Source of the DNA: Botryotinia globosa
Taxonomy: Eukaryota > Ascomycota > Leotiomycetes > Helotiales > Sclerotiniaceae
Direction: 5' to 3'
Assembly: GCA_014898425.1 (NCBI GenBank)
Contig: RCSZ01000004.1
Span: 2,108,001 to 2,172,000 of the forward strand
Length of the DNA: 64,000 nt
Shown here: piece by piece, positions 1 through 13,418 of the stretch
Numbering within the stretch: the stretch's first letter is position 1
Layout: every line of letters starts with the position of its first letter
Program-made: the position numbers and the translations under genes
The notes under the pieces: model-generated
Seen by the model: only the letters and a program-made list of their open reading frames with translations
Told to the model about the DNA's origin: nothing
The model's database searches: none

Positions 1-403
1 AAGCAGGAATCAACCTCACAATGTAACCCTGTGTCCTCCTAGGAAGCCCATTGGCTTTGCTATCTTCTTTCTGAGCCTCACAGCGCATAGCAAACGGAAA
101 TGCCTTGCCATTTGGTTTCAGTCTATGCCGGTCACCTTCATTGGCCTGCAGGACCTGCCATTTATTTGTCGCTTTTCAAAGAGGAAACAATGGATTGGGC
201 AGCAAATCTTCTCCGCGAGGCTTTCCATTTATGCAGCAAGCCGCAAACCGATAGCATCTTCTATCACTCGATGTAATGATGCATGCATGCACAATGCCGC
301 TATAGCGGTGTCTATCAGAAAAGAAAGAATCTTCGAGCGTTAAAGTTACCATGTCCTGTATGATGCTTTTCATAATCCAAACGAAGTCGTTTGCAGGATC
401 CAT
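1..403 (-). CDS. Possible 5' end of an unidentified gene running off the left edge
   Basis: On the minus strand an ATG at 403 opens a short exon (403 down to about 350). It ends at GACATG|gtaact. A reading frame that stays open to the window edge starts at about 152, after an acceptor reading ATGGCAG, so a single phase-0 intron of about 198 bp would join them. The second piece codes about 50 residues, rich in Lys, Arg and Asn, and I do not recognise a family. The frame would start divergently from the helicase gene at 526, which leaves a plausible shared promoter of about 120 bp. The unspliced frame from the same ATG (403-176) ends early. This is a tentative call: both exons are short, and chance open frames of this size occur. 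Confidence 0.28.
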
Positions 404-525
404 ATCTCATTCTCCAGAACTTTCTGTGATCTATATCAGCTTTCCGAAACATTTAAATAACAGCCGTCTTATGATGGTGTATTGACCAAAAAAAGCATTT
501 CCTCTTCAGCATAATTCAGAATATC
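404..525. promoter_or_regulatory. Upstream region of the helicase gene (possibly bidirectional)
   Basis: A short A+T-leaning spacer precedes the ATG at 526. It holds TTTAAATAA near 450 and an A-rich stretch just before the CT/AG-mixed leader at 495-520. If the minus-strand frame at 403 is real, this would be a shared divergent promoter. No specific factor site is recognised. Confidence 0.3.
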
Positions 526-3500
526 ATGGCTTCCCTTATTGACGACCCTCGCGTTGTTCGCCTTGATCGTTTTTTTCATGACGTTATCAATGGACGAAGG
601 GCCCTCTCCTCAGTCCGAGATGGGAAAACATTTATTGAAGCAATCTGCTCTCAGAAAGATCCAGCAACAACAGCATATAAATTATTATCTGGACCATCGG
701 GTCTTGATGCAATCCAAGCTTCGATGCGTTTTGACACCACACCCTCGTTCCTCAACGAAACATCTGTACTCTTACTTCAATATTTACAATCACCACCCTT
801 GAAAGCCATTAACTCTGGATTAAGTTTATCAGAGCTTGTTACCGCGATAGCCGAGCCTCCCTTTTTCTGGGACGGTTTCATGAAAGCATTCAAGACTGGT
901 CAGCTGAATGAAGAGGCATCATATGCATTTGCATGGCTTTTACTCGAGCTTATCAATCGTCCTGGAAAGTCACCAACTACTTATGTCCTTGTGGCGAAAT
1001 CCCCCGGTATCTTGGATGCAATTCTGACATCTGCCAATGGGAATTGTAGAAATTTGGGTCAGAAAATCAAGCACACCCTATCCTTGGATGCATCCGACCT
1101 TGACAAAGACATTGCCTTCGGGCCTGGTGGAAGACACAATAATGACCATGCGAACCACCGAGATATTTCAATCATGCCTACAGCAGATGAACTTCTATCT
1201 AAGGAACGACCATTTCTACGTACCCCGGACGCATACCTCAAAGATGTAGATCCCTCCCGACTGGGAACCCACATTGATAATCAATTTCGACTCCTTCGTG
1301 AAGACATGTTGGGCGAAATCAGGGATGAGGTTCAGAAGCTCCAAGGCTTGAGATCAGGATACCATCGAGGTCTAACATTCGATAACATTCGAGTGGTGAA
1401 CATACACATCAAAGGAGATAAGTTCCGAGAGCCATGGGGCCTCATGTTTCAATGCCAAGATGAGTTACAGTCTTTGAAGAAAATAGACTCTAAGAATCAA
1501 AGCAAGCGCGTCGATTATCTCAAGGAAAACAGGAACATTCTTCGGCAAGGAACAATCGGGTGCTTGTTTGTTGATGGCGAACCTGTCGCCTTTCCATCTA
1601 TCGATAGGGATGAGGTAGAACTAGCAAAAAAACCTGCTAATATTGTTTTGCGATTCCAAGATGAGACAACTGTATCCAATGCTTTGATCAAACTTAAGGT
1701 GGCTCAAAAGATCAAATTGGTTCAAATGGACACATCAATTTTCGGCTTTGAACCATTTCTCAAACGTCTACAAGATATGAATGACGTTCCTTTGGCAGAG
1801 AAGCTTCTTTCGTGGAGTGAGGACCAGTTTAGTTCTGGCCCGCCATTCCAGCCTTTGCAACTGAAAGAGAAGATAGAAGAAAGTTCTGGGAAAGACATGA
1901 GATCTCTTCTGTCGACGAAAAAGCCGATTGTTCTTGATGACTCTCAAATTCAATCTCTACTTGCTATCTTATTCCAAAGAGTCAGTTTGATTCAAGGGCC
2001 CCCAGGTATGGATCTCCTCATTTTGTCATGCAATGGAAGAAGTAGGCTACACACTAGAACGATATGCTTGGGACTCATGGCACTTTCCGATGTCCAAATT
2101 CAAATATGACAATCAAATTGTCGCGTTCCATTTCTATTACTTTTTGCTTGGATATATATACCTAGGTAGCAAGTTGCAAATGATTATTAACAAATATCGA
2201 CAGGCACAGGAAAATCATTTATTGGAGCTCTAGGGGCGAAGATAATTCACAACTTCACAACTGAAAGAATTCTAGTCGTGTGTTACACAAACCACGCACT
2301 GGATCAATTCCTCGAGGACCTTATGGATATTGGTATACCGCCTTCAGATATGATACGACTCGGCGCAAAGTCCACCTCTCAGACACAGGCGTTACAACTC
2401 AGCAAACAAGGTTCATCAAAACTCGATAACTCCCAATGGAATCGGATCCACAAACTTGAAGATAGTCTGCGTCTGCACGAGACGCGCTTGAAAAGTGCTT
2501 TTACAAGATATAACTCTGCAAATGTGAGTAAGCAACAAATTCTGGATTATCTTGAGTTCTCAGATGATATCCCATTTTACGATACATTTATGGTACCACA
2601 AACAACCACGAATGGTATGACGAAGGTTGGGAAGAAGGGTAAAGCCGTGGATAAATTCTACTTACTTGATAGATGGACCAGAGGGCAGATGAATGCCGGA
2701 TCCTTTGAGCATAAACAGCACAAGGACTCAAGAATTGTGTGGGGTATTAGGCCTGATCAGAGGGCTAGGATAATTTCAAGTTGGAAGTCGGCTATTATAG
2801 AGGAGATGGTTGCAGAGTTGGATAAAATTGGAAAGCAGTTTAACGCCGAACAAGCAGAGAAAAACGAGCTTCTTGGACAAAGAGATGTAAACATCATCAA
2901 GTCAAAGAGAATCATTGGCTGCACAACTACTGCAGCTGCAAAATACTCTACCGCAATTCAAGCAGCTTCCCCTGGAGTCTTGTTGGTTGAGGAAGCCGGA
3001 GAGATTCTTGAAGCTCATATCTTCACAGCTTTGGGGAGGAATACTGAACAGCTGATCCTCATTGGAGACCATAAACAGCTTCGTCCGAAATGCAATACCT
3101 ACGGCCTCAAGGTTGAACAAGGGGATGGATACAATCTGGACATGTCTTTATTTGAAAGACTCGTCATTGACGGCTTCCCACACGTTACTCTAACAAAACA
3201 GCATCGTTCTCGACCGGAGATATCGTCAATTATCAGACACCTTACCTATCCTGACTTAGTTGATGCCGATTCGACAAAAAATCGGAAAGATCTTCTCGGA
3301 TTTAGAGACAATCTTATCTTCGTAGACCATACGGCTCCGGAACATGATGTGAATGTCAGAGAGATGAGGGACAACGTGGAATCCACATCTTCCAAAAAGA
3401 ACGATTTTGAAGCCAGCATGATACTTAAATGCGTCAAGTACCTTGCTCAGCAAGGGTATGGCTCGGACAAGTTAGTTGTATTAACCCCCTATGTAGCTCA

Positions 3501-6500
3501 GCTCAGACTGCTGCTCGAGAAACTTGCGAAAGAGAACGATCCCGTTCTCAACGATTTGGATAAATTCGATCTCATCCGTGCTGGTCTGTATATCGACACT
3601 GGCGCCAAAGCTTCCAAGCCATCACTACGAATTTCCACCGTCGGTGAGTCTTGCCTTCTCTTCTGCCTCGTTCTTATACTTGAGGCTTCTGATAGTCCCA
3701 ACTGCAATCCAACAATTATTATCTTCGAAGTTCCAAACTCAGTTGAAGTATTCAACTGATTCTTGATGTTGCATTTTTTTTCTCGAATCTGAGACCTTCT
3801 TTCTCTTCTTCTGAAAAAGAGGTTACATGACTGTGTTTGTCAACTAGATTAAATAGTTTTATAATGGCTTTATGGTCTTGAATACATTTTCCTATTTCTT
3901 TTCGATCTTCATTTCTTGCTTTTCTCATTGAAAGTCGAGATACTCATGGATTACCACTAATTACGCCACAGATAACTACCAAGGTGAGGAAAGTGATATA
4001 GTCCTCGTGTCTTTGACCAGAAGCAATCCGAGACACGACATTGGCTTCATGTCGCAGCCTCAACGCCTGAACGTTCTAGTGTCTCGTGCTCGAAATGCAC
4101 TGATCATGATCGGTAACTCCGAAACATTCATACAGTCTCGGAAAGGAAATGCCTTATATAAGAGTTTCTTCGACTTATTGAAAGGTTCAGGTCATTTTTA
4201 TCCTGGATTTCCTGTAAAATGTGCGAACCACCCTGATCGGATGGCAAACTTGACCACACCGGAACATTTCGAAGAATATTGCTCAGATGGCGGTTGCAAT
4301 GAGCCTTGGTTAGTCCCACTAATTTTTCATTCAATGCAAAAAATTGAAAAGCTAATTCGAAACCCCACAGTGGCGCTCTGTTGAATTGTAATACTCATCA
4401 TTGCCCTAGCAAATGTCATCAGGTTTTCGATCACTCTAAAATGTTATGTAAGGAGATCATGCAGCAGAAGTGTCCCGAAGGACACACAATCAAATCGAAA
4501 TGCCATGAAAATCTTCCATCGAAATCCTGCCCCAAGTGCGAGAAGGTGAAACGAGATGCTGATAAACAAGCAAAGAAAGAATTAGATGAGCAGTTGCGAC
4601 GAGATGAAATGAGGCAAAAACATCAAAGAGAGCTTGAACAACTCCAGAAGGATTTTGATAGGGTACATCAGGAGATCCAAGACTCCCAGCTGAGATCAGA
4701 ACAAGAAGCAGTTTTGGCACAGAAAAGAAAGGATCTCTCTACCATCAAAGACCGTCTAATTCAAATTCAGTCAACGCCGGTAGTAGATAAATCGACATCC
4801 ACTACGACAAGTAAGCCGCCGGCTCCTACTGCTTCTTCTCCTGTCATTCCCGGTGGAGCACCTGCCAGTACCTCGGGTGCTACACCTCTGCAACCTCACG
4901 CAGTTCAAACACAGTCTCCTCAGAAACGCAAGAATGTTCCAAAGAAACTGCAAACGCGAGTTGGCCAGAGAGCTTCGGCATCGAAGATCGAGTGGCAACG
5001 ACAAAAGGACCAGGAGAATGCAATAAATCCGGCCATAGACAAAATCATGGAGATGATTGGCCTCGAAGATGTAAAATCTCAGGTACTGAAAATTAAAGCA
5101 AAGGTCGATACTTCCAAGCGCCAAGGGACAGATCTCAAAAAGGAAAGGTTGGGATTGATCTTATTGGGTAATCCTGGAACTGGTAAGTGCTCTTTCATTC
5201 GAAGGGTTTTCTAAAATGCCGATTGCGATCCAAATTCACTAAATCGAGTTCATTCAATATTCCAAAAGTTCTGAATTCCTGAATGCAGCTCAAAGATCCA
5301 AGTGGATCTCATAGTCCGGTTGAGATCAAGGATTCAGTGGATTCAAATATTTCACAAGCACGGCCGTTGATACAAAAGTTCGATATGAATGTGGCCTGCG
5401 TGGGCTTTTTTTGTAATAAAAAAAAACTGCCAAAGTACTATTGGAAACCCATCACTCGACCCCTTTATCCAACTATGATCCCTGTTAACTTTGAGCAGGT
5501 AAAACAACAGTGGCGAGACTCTATGCCAAGATCTTGACGACGCTACAAGTTCTTCCTGGCGATGAATTTGTTGAAACAACTGGCAGTCATCTCGCGCATG
5601 GCGGGGTAAATGATGTCAAAAAGCATTTAGCCATTCTTGGCAGTGCTCAGGGGGGAGTTTATTTCATTGACGAAGCTTACCAATTGACAGAAGGACATAA
5701 TGTCGGTGGTAAGACAGTCTTGGACTATCTTCTTACAGAAATAGAAAATCTTGTGGGCAAAGTTGTTTTCGTCTTCGCGGGATATCGCAAGCAGATGGAG
5801 AAATTCTTCGAGCACAATCCCGGTCTACAGTCACGACTACCGTACACGCTTCATTTTGAAGATTACACCGATGATGAACTCCTTGAAATGTTGCAATATC
5901 AGATCCATAAGTTTTATCCATCTCCGATGATGATAGACGACGGTCAAGATGGACTTTACATGCAAATTGCGGTGCAAAGACTGGGTAGAGGCAGAGGACG
6001 AGAGGGATTCGGGAATGCGCGAGCTTTAGAGAACATGTTTGCGAGGATCCGTGAACGCCAAGCAGATCGCTTGACAAAGGAGCGCAGGGATGGCCTCAGT
6101 CCAGACGACAATCTTATTACCAAGGAAGACCTGATAGGACCAGACCCATCCCAAGCAATTTTGAAATGCAAGGCATGGGATAAGCTCCAAAGCCTTACTG
6201 GGCTAAAATCTGTCAAAGAATCTGTAAAATTTATGATCGAAGTCATCAAGACGAACTATAAACGAGAGCTGGAACAGAAGCCAATCATTAAAGTATCATT
6301 GAATCGTGTATTCCTTGGCTCTCCAGGTACTGGGAAAACAACAGTGGCCAAGCTATATGGCCGTATTCTATCGCATCTGGGAATTCTGAGCAACGGAGAA
6401 GGTAAGATCATACGTTCATATGAGTCGATACTCTGGGTCATAAGAAACATGTCTCTTTTACTTTATAACATGTTTCTAATTCTTTATAGTTGTTACAAAG

Positions 6501-8763
6501 AATCCAGCGGATTTTATCGGCAGTCATATTGGGCAATCGGAAGAAAATACGAAAAATATTCTTGCGACTACACTTGGAAAAGTCCTAATCATAGATGAAG
6601 CATACATGCTTTACCCTAGCTCTAAGGGTAGTCATGGTGGAGGCGGAGGATCTGACATTTACAGAACGGCAGTGATAGATACAATTGTTGCCGAGATACA
6701 AAGCGTACCTGGCGATGATCGATGTGTGTTGCTTCTAGGTTATGAGGATAAAATGAATGAAATGTTTCAGAATGTTAATCCGGGCTTAAAAAGACGCTTT
6801 CCTCCTGCAGATGGCTTCAAGTTTGCGGACTTCAATGATCAAGAGCTCGAAGAGATTCTACATCAGAAATTGAGTTCATATGGGCTCGACGCAACTCAAA
6901 AGGCAGTAGCGGTTGCCATAGATCTACTCGCAAGAGCTCGAAACGGACTCAATTTTGGAAACGGGGGCGACGTGGAGAATTTGATATCCAAGGCAAAGGA
7001 AAATTACCTATCTCGACAGTCAAAAGTACCTGCTGATCAACAATCAATTGATTTCTTGTTTGAGCCAGAAGACTTTGATCCAGATTTCGATCGAGCATCT
7101 GGTGCGGAGACAAATTTAAAAGGTCTTTTCAAAGGTATCATAGGATGTGATGCCATCATTGCGAAGCTTGATGGATATTTGAAAGTTGCGAAAGGCATGA
7201 GAAAGCTCGGGAAAGATCCTCGGTCACAAATACCAATGAACTTCATATTCAAAGGCCCCCCAGGTATTTAGTAATCCGTTAAAGCTTAACACAGCACGAT
7301 ATGCTAACTCAAATACCAGGAACTGGGAAGACTACAACTGCCCGAAAAATTGGCCAAGTTTATTACGATTTAGGATTTCTGTCGGAGGTAAAAGTTGTGG
7401 AATGTTCCGCATCAGACCTTATTGCCCCATATGTTGGGCAAACTGGTCCAAAAACAGTCCAACAACTTGAGCTTGGCCTGGGAAAAGTTCTCTTCATCGA
7501 TGAAGCATATCGACTTGGACAGGGAAATTTCTCCCAAGAAGCTATTGATGAACTAGTTGATGTGAGCTACTGTTCATTCTGATACTGAATCACTTCAATA
7601 GTGCATCGTCTGTTGTCGCTTTAAAACATTGCTATTCCTATACGTAAAGCTAACAAGCTTTCTTCTGTGCAATTACTAACTCTTGAATATTCTAGTCCAT
7701 GACTAAACCGAAATTCGCCGGTAAAATGATCATAATTCTTGCAGGATATGAAAAAGATATGAACACGCTGCTTACCAAAAATGAAGGCTTGAATAGTCGT
7801 TTTGCTGATGAGATAAACTTTCCGGCTCTTACACCCAAAGATTCTCTTCTCGTTCTACAAAATGCCTTGAAAAAAGAGAATATCTCTATCGACGGACTGA
7901 AAGATATTACTAATCATCAGCCTTTCTTAGATCTGATTGCAGAGCTCTCTAAACTGCCTGCCTGGGGCAACGCAAGAGATATGATCACACTCGCTAAGAG
8001 CATGACACGTGCATTCTACCAATCTGTCACGAGTACTTCGTCTACTGATCCCAACATCAATCTATCATACGACGATGCCATGGCTTGTATTCAAGACATG
8101 ATTGATAGCAAGAAAGATAGGGCCCACGTGCAAGGAAATCCAACGAACAATTTGTTAAGAGATGCACCAGTCATGATTAACAATCAACAACCGCCTACTC
8201 CCCCCTCAACTTCTACCAATACTTCTACCGTAACTAAAAATCCATCCAAGGAAAAGCATGATGATGAGCCCCCAAAGCCACTATTCGAAGATGACGAACC
8301 GCATACTGACGATGGTCGTGACGCGGGTGTTTCCGACGCAATATGGACACAACTCCAGCGGGACAAAAAGACCGCCGAAGAGAAAGCCCAGCGTTACGCC
8401 GATGAAATGCGCAAGAAACAAGAAGAAATGCAAGCACTCCAGGAAGCTGAGCGTAAAGCCAGGGAAGAAGCCCTGCAACAAGTCCAAGCAAGGAATGAAG
8501 CCGAATGGAGAGAACAACTTCGTTTACGCGAGGAAGCGCGGCTTCGTGAATTGAAAATTAAGGCGGAGAGAGAGCGTATTGAGCAGGAAAATGAACGCAG
8601 AAGATTGGAAGAGGAGCAGAGGAGAAAGAAAGAGGCGCAAGCGCAGGAAAAATTGAGGAATTTGGGGGTTTGTGTTGCGGGTTTTCAGTGGATTAAACAG
8701 GTTGGGGGGTATAGATGTGCTGGGGGGACTCACTATGTGTCGGATTCTCAATTGGGGATGTGA
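526..8763 (+). CDS. NFX1-type zinc finger / UPF1-like SF1 helicase fused to three CbxX-type AAA ATPase domains
   Basis: I model eight exons: 526-2005, 2204-3643, 3972-4308, 4371-5182, 5499-6401, 6490-7263, 7320-7561 and 7696-8763. They total 7,056 nt, or 2,351 residues. Introns are GT-AG, and all three AAA P-loops plus the helicase P-loop are read through splice junctions or intact exons. The order of parts is: an N-terminal region; a superfamily-1 helicase with GPPGTGKS (491-498), a Walker B EEAGE (756-760), GDHKQLRP (781-788), QHRSRPE (from 826), a YQGEESD motif near 976 and VSRARNA near 1009; Cys/His-rich NFX1-type fingers (about 1050-1145); a Glu/Gln/Lys coiled coil (1143-1213); a Ser/Thr/Pro linker; and AAA domains with P-loops at 1352, 1630 and 1913. 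Each AAA domain keeps an IDEAY Walker B and a downstream arginine. A long charged coiled coil (2211-2318) leads to a short Cys-containing tail. Family knowledge links NFX1-type helicases (ZNFX1, fission yeast Hrr1) to RNA silencing and surveillance. A silencing role here is inference. Confidence 0.93.
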
Positions 8764-9779
8764 GGATCTGGATGGTATTGTGCATACCAACTTTTTGAGG
8801 GGAATTTCATTGGCTCGTAGGTTTTGGGGGTGCTTTCAAGTTGGGTTTAGGGGGTTTCGGGAATTTCCAGATACCAAATGTAATGGTATATTCAATATCA
8901 CAGCATCCTACTATCTATATCCACATGCATCTCGGACTCACCATAGGACAACCAATTCTTCTTGCTGTAGGCATCTTGCATCCTGCATCATTTTCCAATC
9001 ATCAGTATTACCTTACACACTATAACGAAACATTATTACAAATAGAAATATCCCAAAAAACTTTTTCTTTTTCAATATCCATCATACATACCACAAATCA
9101 TCCCCCAACTATTACCCACTCACTCACTTCCCCCTTCCAACCCACGCTTCTCTACTCCACTCCTCTATTGTTCCCATCTTCACTCCCCTCATACTAGTTT
9201 TCGGTAAAACAAGTTGAAATTCAATTTTCCTAATACCTTTCCAGTATCTGACCAATACTGTTTCAATCTCCTCATTCTGTAATCATCTATCTCATCTCAT
9301 ACTTTCCCCACTCCCAGCTCCTGATGACCTACATAACTCCAAACAATCTCACTGATCATATCAAATAACTGTTCAGTAAGTGATTTGGAGCTATTAAAAA
9401 CACACCTTAATCGTCTTAGTAATTCCATCTACGAGGTCTAGAACAATCAAAGAACTCAAGTGTTAAATAAATGACAGCTTCAGATTACTGCTAACTACCT
9501 ATGTGGACCATCTCAAGTTATCTGCAGAGGTACCTTAGCTATCCGTAATATATGAAACCTATATCAATTAGATCTGCCATGTTTGATAATGATCTATTAA
9601 ACATGTCAGCTCCCAGAGACAAAGCCCACCATCCACTCCCAACGCCTTGAACAGATTTGATGTTGACTCCCCAGCAAAATCTTTTACCCGCAAACTAAGC
9701 ACCCGTAAATTTGCGCACCCATTAAGCATCCTGAAAACTAAAACTAATCAACGGGTCATTGAGATAGACCTTACTTAAA
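8764..9779. other. Intergenic spacer between two converging genes, with a pyrimidine-rich tract
   Basis: About 1 kb separates the stop of the helicase gene from the stop of the C2H2 gene, so this should hold both 3' ends. Bases 9100-9190 are strongly CT-rich (runs of CCCACTCACTC type). In filamentous fungi such runs usually sit just upstream of transcription starts, but no plus-strand gene follows. I see no convincing coding frame. Confidence 0.6.
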
Positions 9780-12700
9780 TCATCCATCACTAAGAACAAA
9801 GGAGGCCTGAGCGCCGCCAACCGCGGCAGTGGGTGCACCCGAAGCATTCAAGTCATCCGAGCCAACAGAGGGAGTAGCGGAAGCACGATCGTCAAGGCGA
9901 GGAAGCGCAGTGCGACCTTCAGTAGCCAAATCATCCGGACGAACCAATTCAACAGGCTTTCGTGTATTGATCACAGCGCCATGCGCCTCACTCCATGCCC
10001 AAAGTGGCCTTTGGCTTTTGGCGACTATTTCTTCCTGTTCGTCAGCACCATCAATCTGAGAGTTCCCACCAGAATTAGAGCGGCGAGTACTGGCACGATG
10101 AGATGTACTGCCAGAAAGACTAACTCTGCGACGCTTATTCTTCCTAAATGGATCACGCCAGTTGTACTTTCTCTTTTCACGAACTGGACCCGAGCAAGTG
10201 GCTTTCTTTTTCTTTGATAAAGCAGATGTTCCGTTACGAGTCATTTCTACGTCAACACCAGAGCGACGATCATCATCGAGATCCATTCTTGATGGCGTAT
10301 CAGGATCTTCAGATTCATCACCACGAGCTTCATCAACATCGAGACGCAATCTCTCCGCAATCCAAGCTGCCCGCTCGGCACGACAGATTGGGGCTGTGTA
10401 GGGACAGTGATCAAAATGCAATGGAGCACGAAATCCAGAGCCATATGCATTTGCTCTCACAGCTTCTTTCTCTGCGTCAAGACGATCTTGTACCTCTTTT
10501 TCATGTGGAGTCATATCTCGAAAGCTAAAAAAGATGTCATCAGCATCGAAGAGGTCGTCGGGTTGAACTGCAGCAACATCAGGGAGCGTTTTGTCTTCTG
10601 GACGATTAGGGTATGGAAGAGTGCGATCGATAACACCAGGAGATTTGATGAGGTAGGATGGGGGTGGAGAGTTGAGATCAGGACCGTAGACTTCATAGGG
10701 TTGGTATCTAGGAAGATCAGGAGAAGGAGTTCTTGGGGGATTGCCGTTGCTGACAGAGGGGCCACGAGGAACGGAGTTCGAGGCACGTGCGTTGACGTGA
10801 TTTGTTGAACGACGACCGGGGCGGTGGGTTTCAGTCTCTCCAAAAGAGCTACCGGATGACTGTTATCTGTTAGTATATCCATCCGACCACATTAAACATA
10901 ATAGAATGGGAAAATCAGCTTACACTCAACTCGCTGCCATCGAAATTTGAATCATCATCAGAATCAATTGATCGGGCTGCAAAAAACTTGGCGGATTTTC
11001 CCATCTTTCTAGGTTGACCGTAGATTTTCCCACCCGCACCAGGAATTTCTCGGTTATGATCAGGCTTCACTGACTTGCCAGCAGCAGCACGGCGTTCTCG
11101 TCTCAAGACATGGCTTGGTCTAAGATCCTCCTCGTCGGAATCTTGATCTCTAGGCAATGGCATGTTGGCAAAGCCTCGAACGCCCAATACGCGGCGAGAA
11201 CCTTTGGTCTGAATCTTGGTGGTATTGGGTGGCGAGACGAAGAGACCCTCCTCCTCGTCTTCTTCTTCTTCTTCTTCTTCTTCTTCATCAGAGCTCACAG
11301 AAGAGGCGCGACGGGAAGATCCAGGAGAAGAGACTTGATAATGTCTTTGAGGAGGCATTCTGGTATTGATCAAAGCGACAGCAGACTTTGCAGCTTGATT
11401 ACTCCTAGCAGGGGGAGGACTCATGCGGCGGGCCTCCGTTGCACGAGCATGAATCCTCTGAGAGGGATGGCCAATTTTTGCCTTCTTGCGTCGATTGGTG
11501 ACTGAAGGGGTTTCAGCTGGACCAGAAAGATTGCCAATAGAATTGGCCAAGATGTTGGCGGCTGGATGAGCGAGATTAGGTGCGTGGCGTGGAGGAGGAA
11601 TAATGGGAGGACCATTGTTAGATCTTGGAGTGTGTCCTTGACCATTCGTTGTTGTAGAGGAACGAGAAGCAGCGATGGAAGGAGTTAATGCAGCAGCATT
11701 TGGTACGCTCAAGCCATTCATATTTGTATTCTGTGAGCGTTGAGTTAGCCTATACTGCTGTGAAAGATGTTTTTGGAAGAAGGAATAAGTTGTAAAGATG
11801 GAAGGTTATAACACAAGATCCTTGACAGATAAACGAATGAAAGCCAATGAAAGAATAAGAGATTGGCTATTGTCTATCCTCTACTCAATCAATATACAAG
11901 ATTGAATGTTCGAAATTGGTTGAAGGAAGGAATCAACAAACAAATGTTTACAACATTTACATGAATTGAAAAGGAAAAGAATATCAAACATACCTTGTTT
12001 CCTGCAGCATCGTCACTCTTCCCTCTCTGTTGTTGAGAATCTAGCCCTCGAGCACCATCATTGGCATTGCTTTGACTTGCTCCTTCCTGGTCTGAGCGAG
12101 CTGGCTGACCAACAGAAGTGGACTTTCCTATATTTGCACCATGTTGTGAGTGACTGTATTCATCACTGCTGTCTTCCTTTATATCATTCATGATTCGAGT
12201 TTATTATGAACAATATTAAAAACAAAAGTCATCAAGTAGGAATGTCAATGGAAATGGTGTTGTTGTTGTTGAAAAGAAGAAGGAACAATGAGAGTGGGGA
12301 GATGCAAAGAAGTTACCACATGACTGTGGTATAATTAAACGAAATGACAAGGCTTACCTCCGAGCCGATGGTCATTGGCCCCAAATTTAGGAGTGGCAGT
12401 ATTCTCCGACGACTTTGGACCATGGACAAATTCAAAATGTGCCGGTTCTGGTATATCATTGTGTGCTTCCTAACAAAGTAGTACAGTTAACAAATGCTTG
12501 AGTGCCACACCGACTTTGTTCCAAGTAGAAATTGGAGAGATCAATAAAGAATACATACCTGCCAGTGAGTAATAAGATCAAATTGTACTTTGCGACAGAT
12601 TGTACAGCCAGGTTTGGGACATTTCCAGCCTTTGCAGTTAGGTCTTGCAGGATAGTCCTCCGTATTCAACGAGACTCTCTTTGTAATGCCTCTTCTACTC

Positions 12701-13418
12701 CCTCTCCCGGATGTAGGCGTCTTGAAGGGGGGACTAATCTCAAAGTTATCTTTATCTCCGTAGAATTCTGGTTTCGCTGAATCCTCGTCGACAACGATCT
12801 CATCTCCAGTCTCTTCTTCGCTCAATACTTGTGCAGATAAGTCTTCTTTCTTAGATGCTCCTGGTGGTCGTTTGCTAGTACGATCTTCATATATATCAGA
12901 AGTTGTATGGTTACGCTTTAAGTTGTGTTAGTGATCAAGGGTGTTTGAATGTGCGAAACGTTGTGATGAACTATTACCTCTCTATGATCATATAACTCTT
13001 GCTCGGCGGTGTACTCATAGGCACAGTGTCTTGCAGTGCAGCGAAACAGTCCATGCTCTCTTTGATGCAACTTGAGTTGTCTTTCATCAAAAAAAGAAGA
13101 ATCGCACTCTGCCGTAGGACAGTTGAACCAGTCACTTTTGTCTTTATGTTTGAGATTGAAGTGACGGGTAACTCCTCTCTTGTTCGTATATCTTGATAGA
13201 CATCCTGGATGAGGACAGGCGAATGGCTTTTCGTTATCAGTAAAATGAACTCTACTATGATTGTCCAGTCCATGCTTGGAAGCAAAGAATCTGCCACAAT
13301 CTGGATGCGGGCACTGAAAATTACTGACATCAAGTTTTGTTGGCGACGGCGATGGTGAAGCCGAAAGGCCGCCGTCTTCAAGCTCAGGTTTATGATCATC
13401 ATTAAGATTGTCGGCCAT
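9780..13418 (-). CDS. C2H2 zinc-finger protein with five fingers and a long disordered acidic/basic tail
   Basis: I model six exons on the minus strand: 13418-12978, 12915-12559, 12469-12358, 12172-11994, 11730-10924 and 10859-9780 (2,976 nt, 991 residues). Four fingers follow one another in exon 1 (Cys36/Cys41-His54/His58; Cys68/Cys73-His86/His91; Cys100/Cys105-His118/His122; Cys127/Cys132-His145). The last His of finger four (150) is supplied by exon 2. A fifth C-x4-C-x12-H-x4-H finger (Cys246, Cys251, His264, His269) is split by the second intron. The rest is Ser/Pro/Arg-rich with a long Glu tract (forward strand 11268-11285) and several basic clusters, as in nuclear regulators. DNA or RNA binding is inferred from the fingers; the target is unknown. 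The weak point is the third intron: the only acceptor that keeps the frame reads GGAAG, not a usual YAG. Alternatively, two genes are involved, with the second starting at ATG 12191. Confidence 0.75.
11268..11285 (-). repeat. Trinucleotide run coding a glutamate tract
   Basis: A CTT run on the plus strand (GAA on the coding strand) inside exon 5 of the C2H2 gene encodes part of an uninterrupted Glu tract of nine residues or more, followed by more Glu/Asp. Such runs vary in length between isolates. Confidence 0.8.

Noticed and set aside
11103..11505. Overlapping frames opposite and beside the C2H2 exon, including a Lys-rich minus frame and Leu/Phe-rich plus frames
   Set aside because: They are shadows of the GAA/CTT run and the real exon.
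12191..12193. Start of an independent gene at ATG 12191 (minus)
   Set aside because: Only about 140 bp follow the upstream frame's stop, and a phase-compatible splice exists. I prefer one six-exon gene but record the alternative.
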